Of a stretch of 64,000 bases of DNA, positions 63,569 through 64,000 are shown piece by piece. Origin of the DNA: Aggregatimonas sangjinii (GTDB lineage Bacteria > Bacteroidota > Bacteroidia > Flavobacteriales > Flavobacteriaceae); assembly GCF_005943945.1 (NCBI RefSeq), contig NZ_CP040710.1:310001-374000 (forward strand), given 5' to 3'. The notes below the pieces were generated by a model. It saw nothing but the letters and a program-made list of their open reading frames with translations. It was not told the DNA's origin and ran no database searches. The translations under genes were made by a program, and so were the position numbers. Numbering within the stretch: the first letter of the stretch is position 1; each line of letters begins with the position of its first letter.

Positions 63569-64000
63569 TAAGGAAAATAAGCCTTTTGGCACTCTTGGGT
63601 CTGTTCGTGTTCAGTTGTAAATCGAAGAAAAAAGTTACCTACGGTCAAAAAAACCGCACCTACGAGGTAACGGTGAAAAAAGAAGGTGGTGATGAAAACC
63701 CTGAAAAAGACGCACTGAACACTTTGCCCGAGGATGACGGCAAATTTGTGCGCTATGAAATCGGTTCCGTCGATGCCTATATCGACCTGTTTTCCGAAAC
63801 CGCGCAATTGGAAATGAAGGCCTACGGCATTCCTGCGAGTATTACCTTGGCACAAGGCTTGCTGGAAAGTGGGCTTGGCAAAGGGGAACTCGCATTAAAA
63901 ACCAATAATCACTTTGGAATCAAGTGCCATACCAACTGGACGGGAGACTACGAACTACACGACGATGACGAGAAAGACGAATGTTTTCGAAAATACAACC
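63565..64000 (+). CDS. glucosaminidase-domain lipoprotein (3' truncated by window end)
   Basis: 145 codons visible. ATG overlaps the previous stop (ATGA). Signal peptide with lipobox (SLLALLGLFVFSCKSKKK, Cys 18). After a Lys/Glu-rich linker comes the glucosaminidase (Mannosyl-glycoprotein endo-beta-N-acetylglucosaminidase-like) domain: DAYIDLFSETAQLEMKAYGIPASI, LAQGLLESGLGKGELALKTNN, HFGIKCHTNWTGD. The Glu in LLESGLG is the likely catalytic acid. The enzyme would cut peptidoglycan glycan strands. Members often carry a C-terminal LysM domain, which would lie beyond the window. Confidence 0.9.
   Translation, partial: MIRKISLLALLGLFVFSCKSKKKVTYGQKNRTYEVTVKKEGGDENPEKDALNTLPEDDGKFVRYEIGSVDAYIDLFSETAQLEMKAYGIPASITLAQGLLESGLGKGELALKTNNHFGIKCHTNWTGDYELHDDDEKDECFRKYN

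Overview
The window looks like a chromosomal segment of a marine member of the Flavobacteriaceae (phylum Bacteroidota). This rests on the FtsX-type permeases of about 800 residues, the sigma-54/NtrC-type two-component pair, the DUF4230, GSCFA, DUF4136, DUF5522 and DUF2807 families, TPM-domain clusters, a TssD/Hcp of the type VI subtype iii kind, near absence of Shine-Dalgarno sites, and moderate to low GC. No rRNA, complete insertion sequence, CRISPR array or prophage was seen.

Layout. (1) 1-5422: end of a surface polysaccharide locus. It has a Cap5F-like reductase (partial), the UDP-FucNAc-forming 2-epimerase, a WecG/TagA/CpsF glycosyltransferase, then gmd and a GDP-L-fucose synthase on the other strand. 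Two degenerate tRNA-like sequences lie between. (2) 5666-34525: a two-component system (NtrC-like regulator and histidine kinase) divergent from a very long same-strand efflux array: TolC-like outer membrane protein, MacA-like adaptor, MacB-like ATPase, seven tandem FtsX/MacB-like permeases, a DUF2807 protein, an eighth permease and a second ATPase. (3) 34683-39001: an unrecognised lipoprotein, a Crp/Fnr-like regulator, two small lipoproteins and a 45-residue membrane protein. (4) 39155-43374: initiator tRNA-Met beside a broken 3' copy of itself, an AGCS symporter, era and der. (5) 43412-50511: two paralogous lipoproteins with thrombospondin type 3 repeats, TPM-domain proteins (one a fragment) and LemA. 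(6) 50627-56479: MerR regulator, M23 peptidase, alaS, a frameshifted GSCFA gene, DUF4230. (7) 56599-59211: a three-gene unit with a C-terminally extended TssD/Hcp, a protein with a metzincin-like zinc motif and a lipoprotein; it reads as an orphan type VI tube-effector-immunity module. (8) 59287-64000: aromatic amino acid hydroxylase, DUF4136 lipoprotein, DUF5522, a small HExxH membrane protein, an ACC deaminase/D-cysteine desulfhydrase and a truncated glucosaminidase gene.

Two themes stand out. The efflux array keeps the C-terminal motif NP(V)KSLRTE and a leader just before the start codons of most copies, as expected from repeated tandem duplication. Short palindromic repeats are scattered through the window. 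Three copies seem to sit inside genes: in frame in the GSCFA gene, in frame in the ACC deaminase gene, and in the T arm of the duplicated tRNA-fMet fragment. A 186-bp element with near-perfect terminal inverted repeats (MITE-like) lies inside the efflux array. Gene identities come from reading the sequence; no database search was run.
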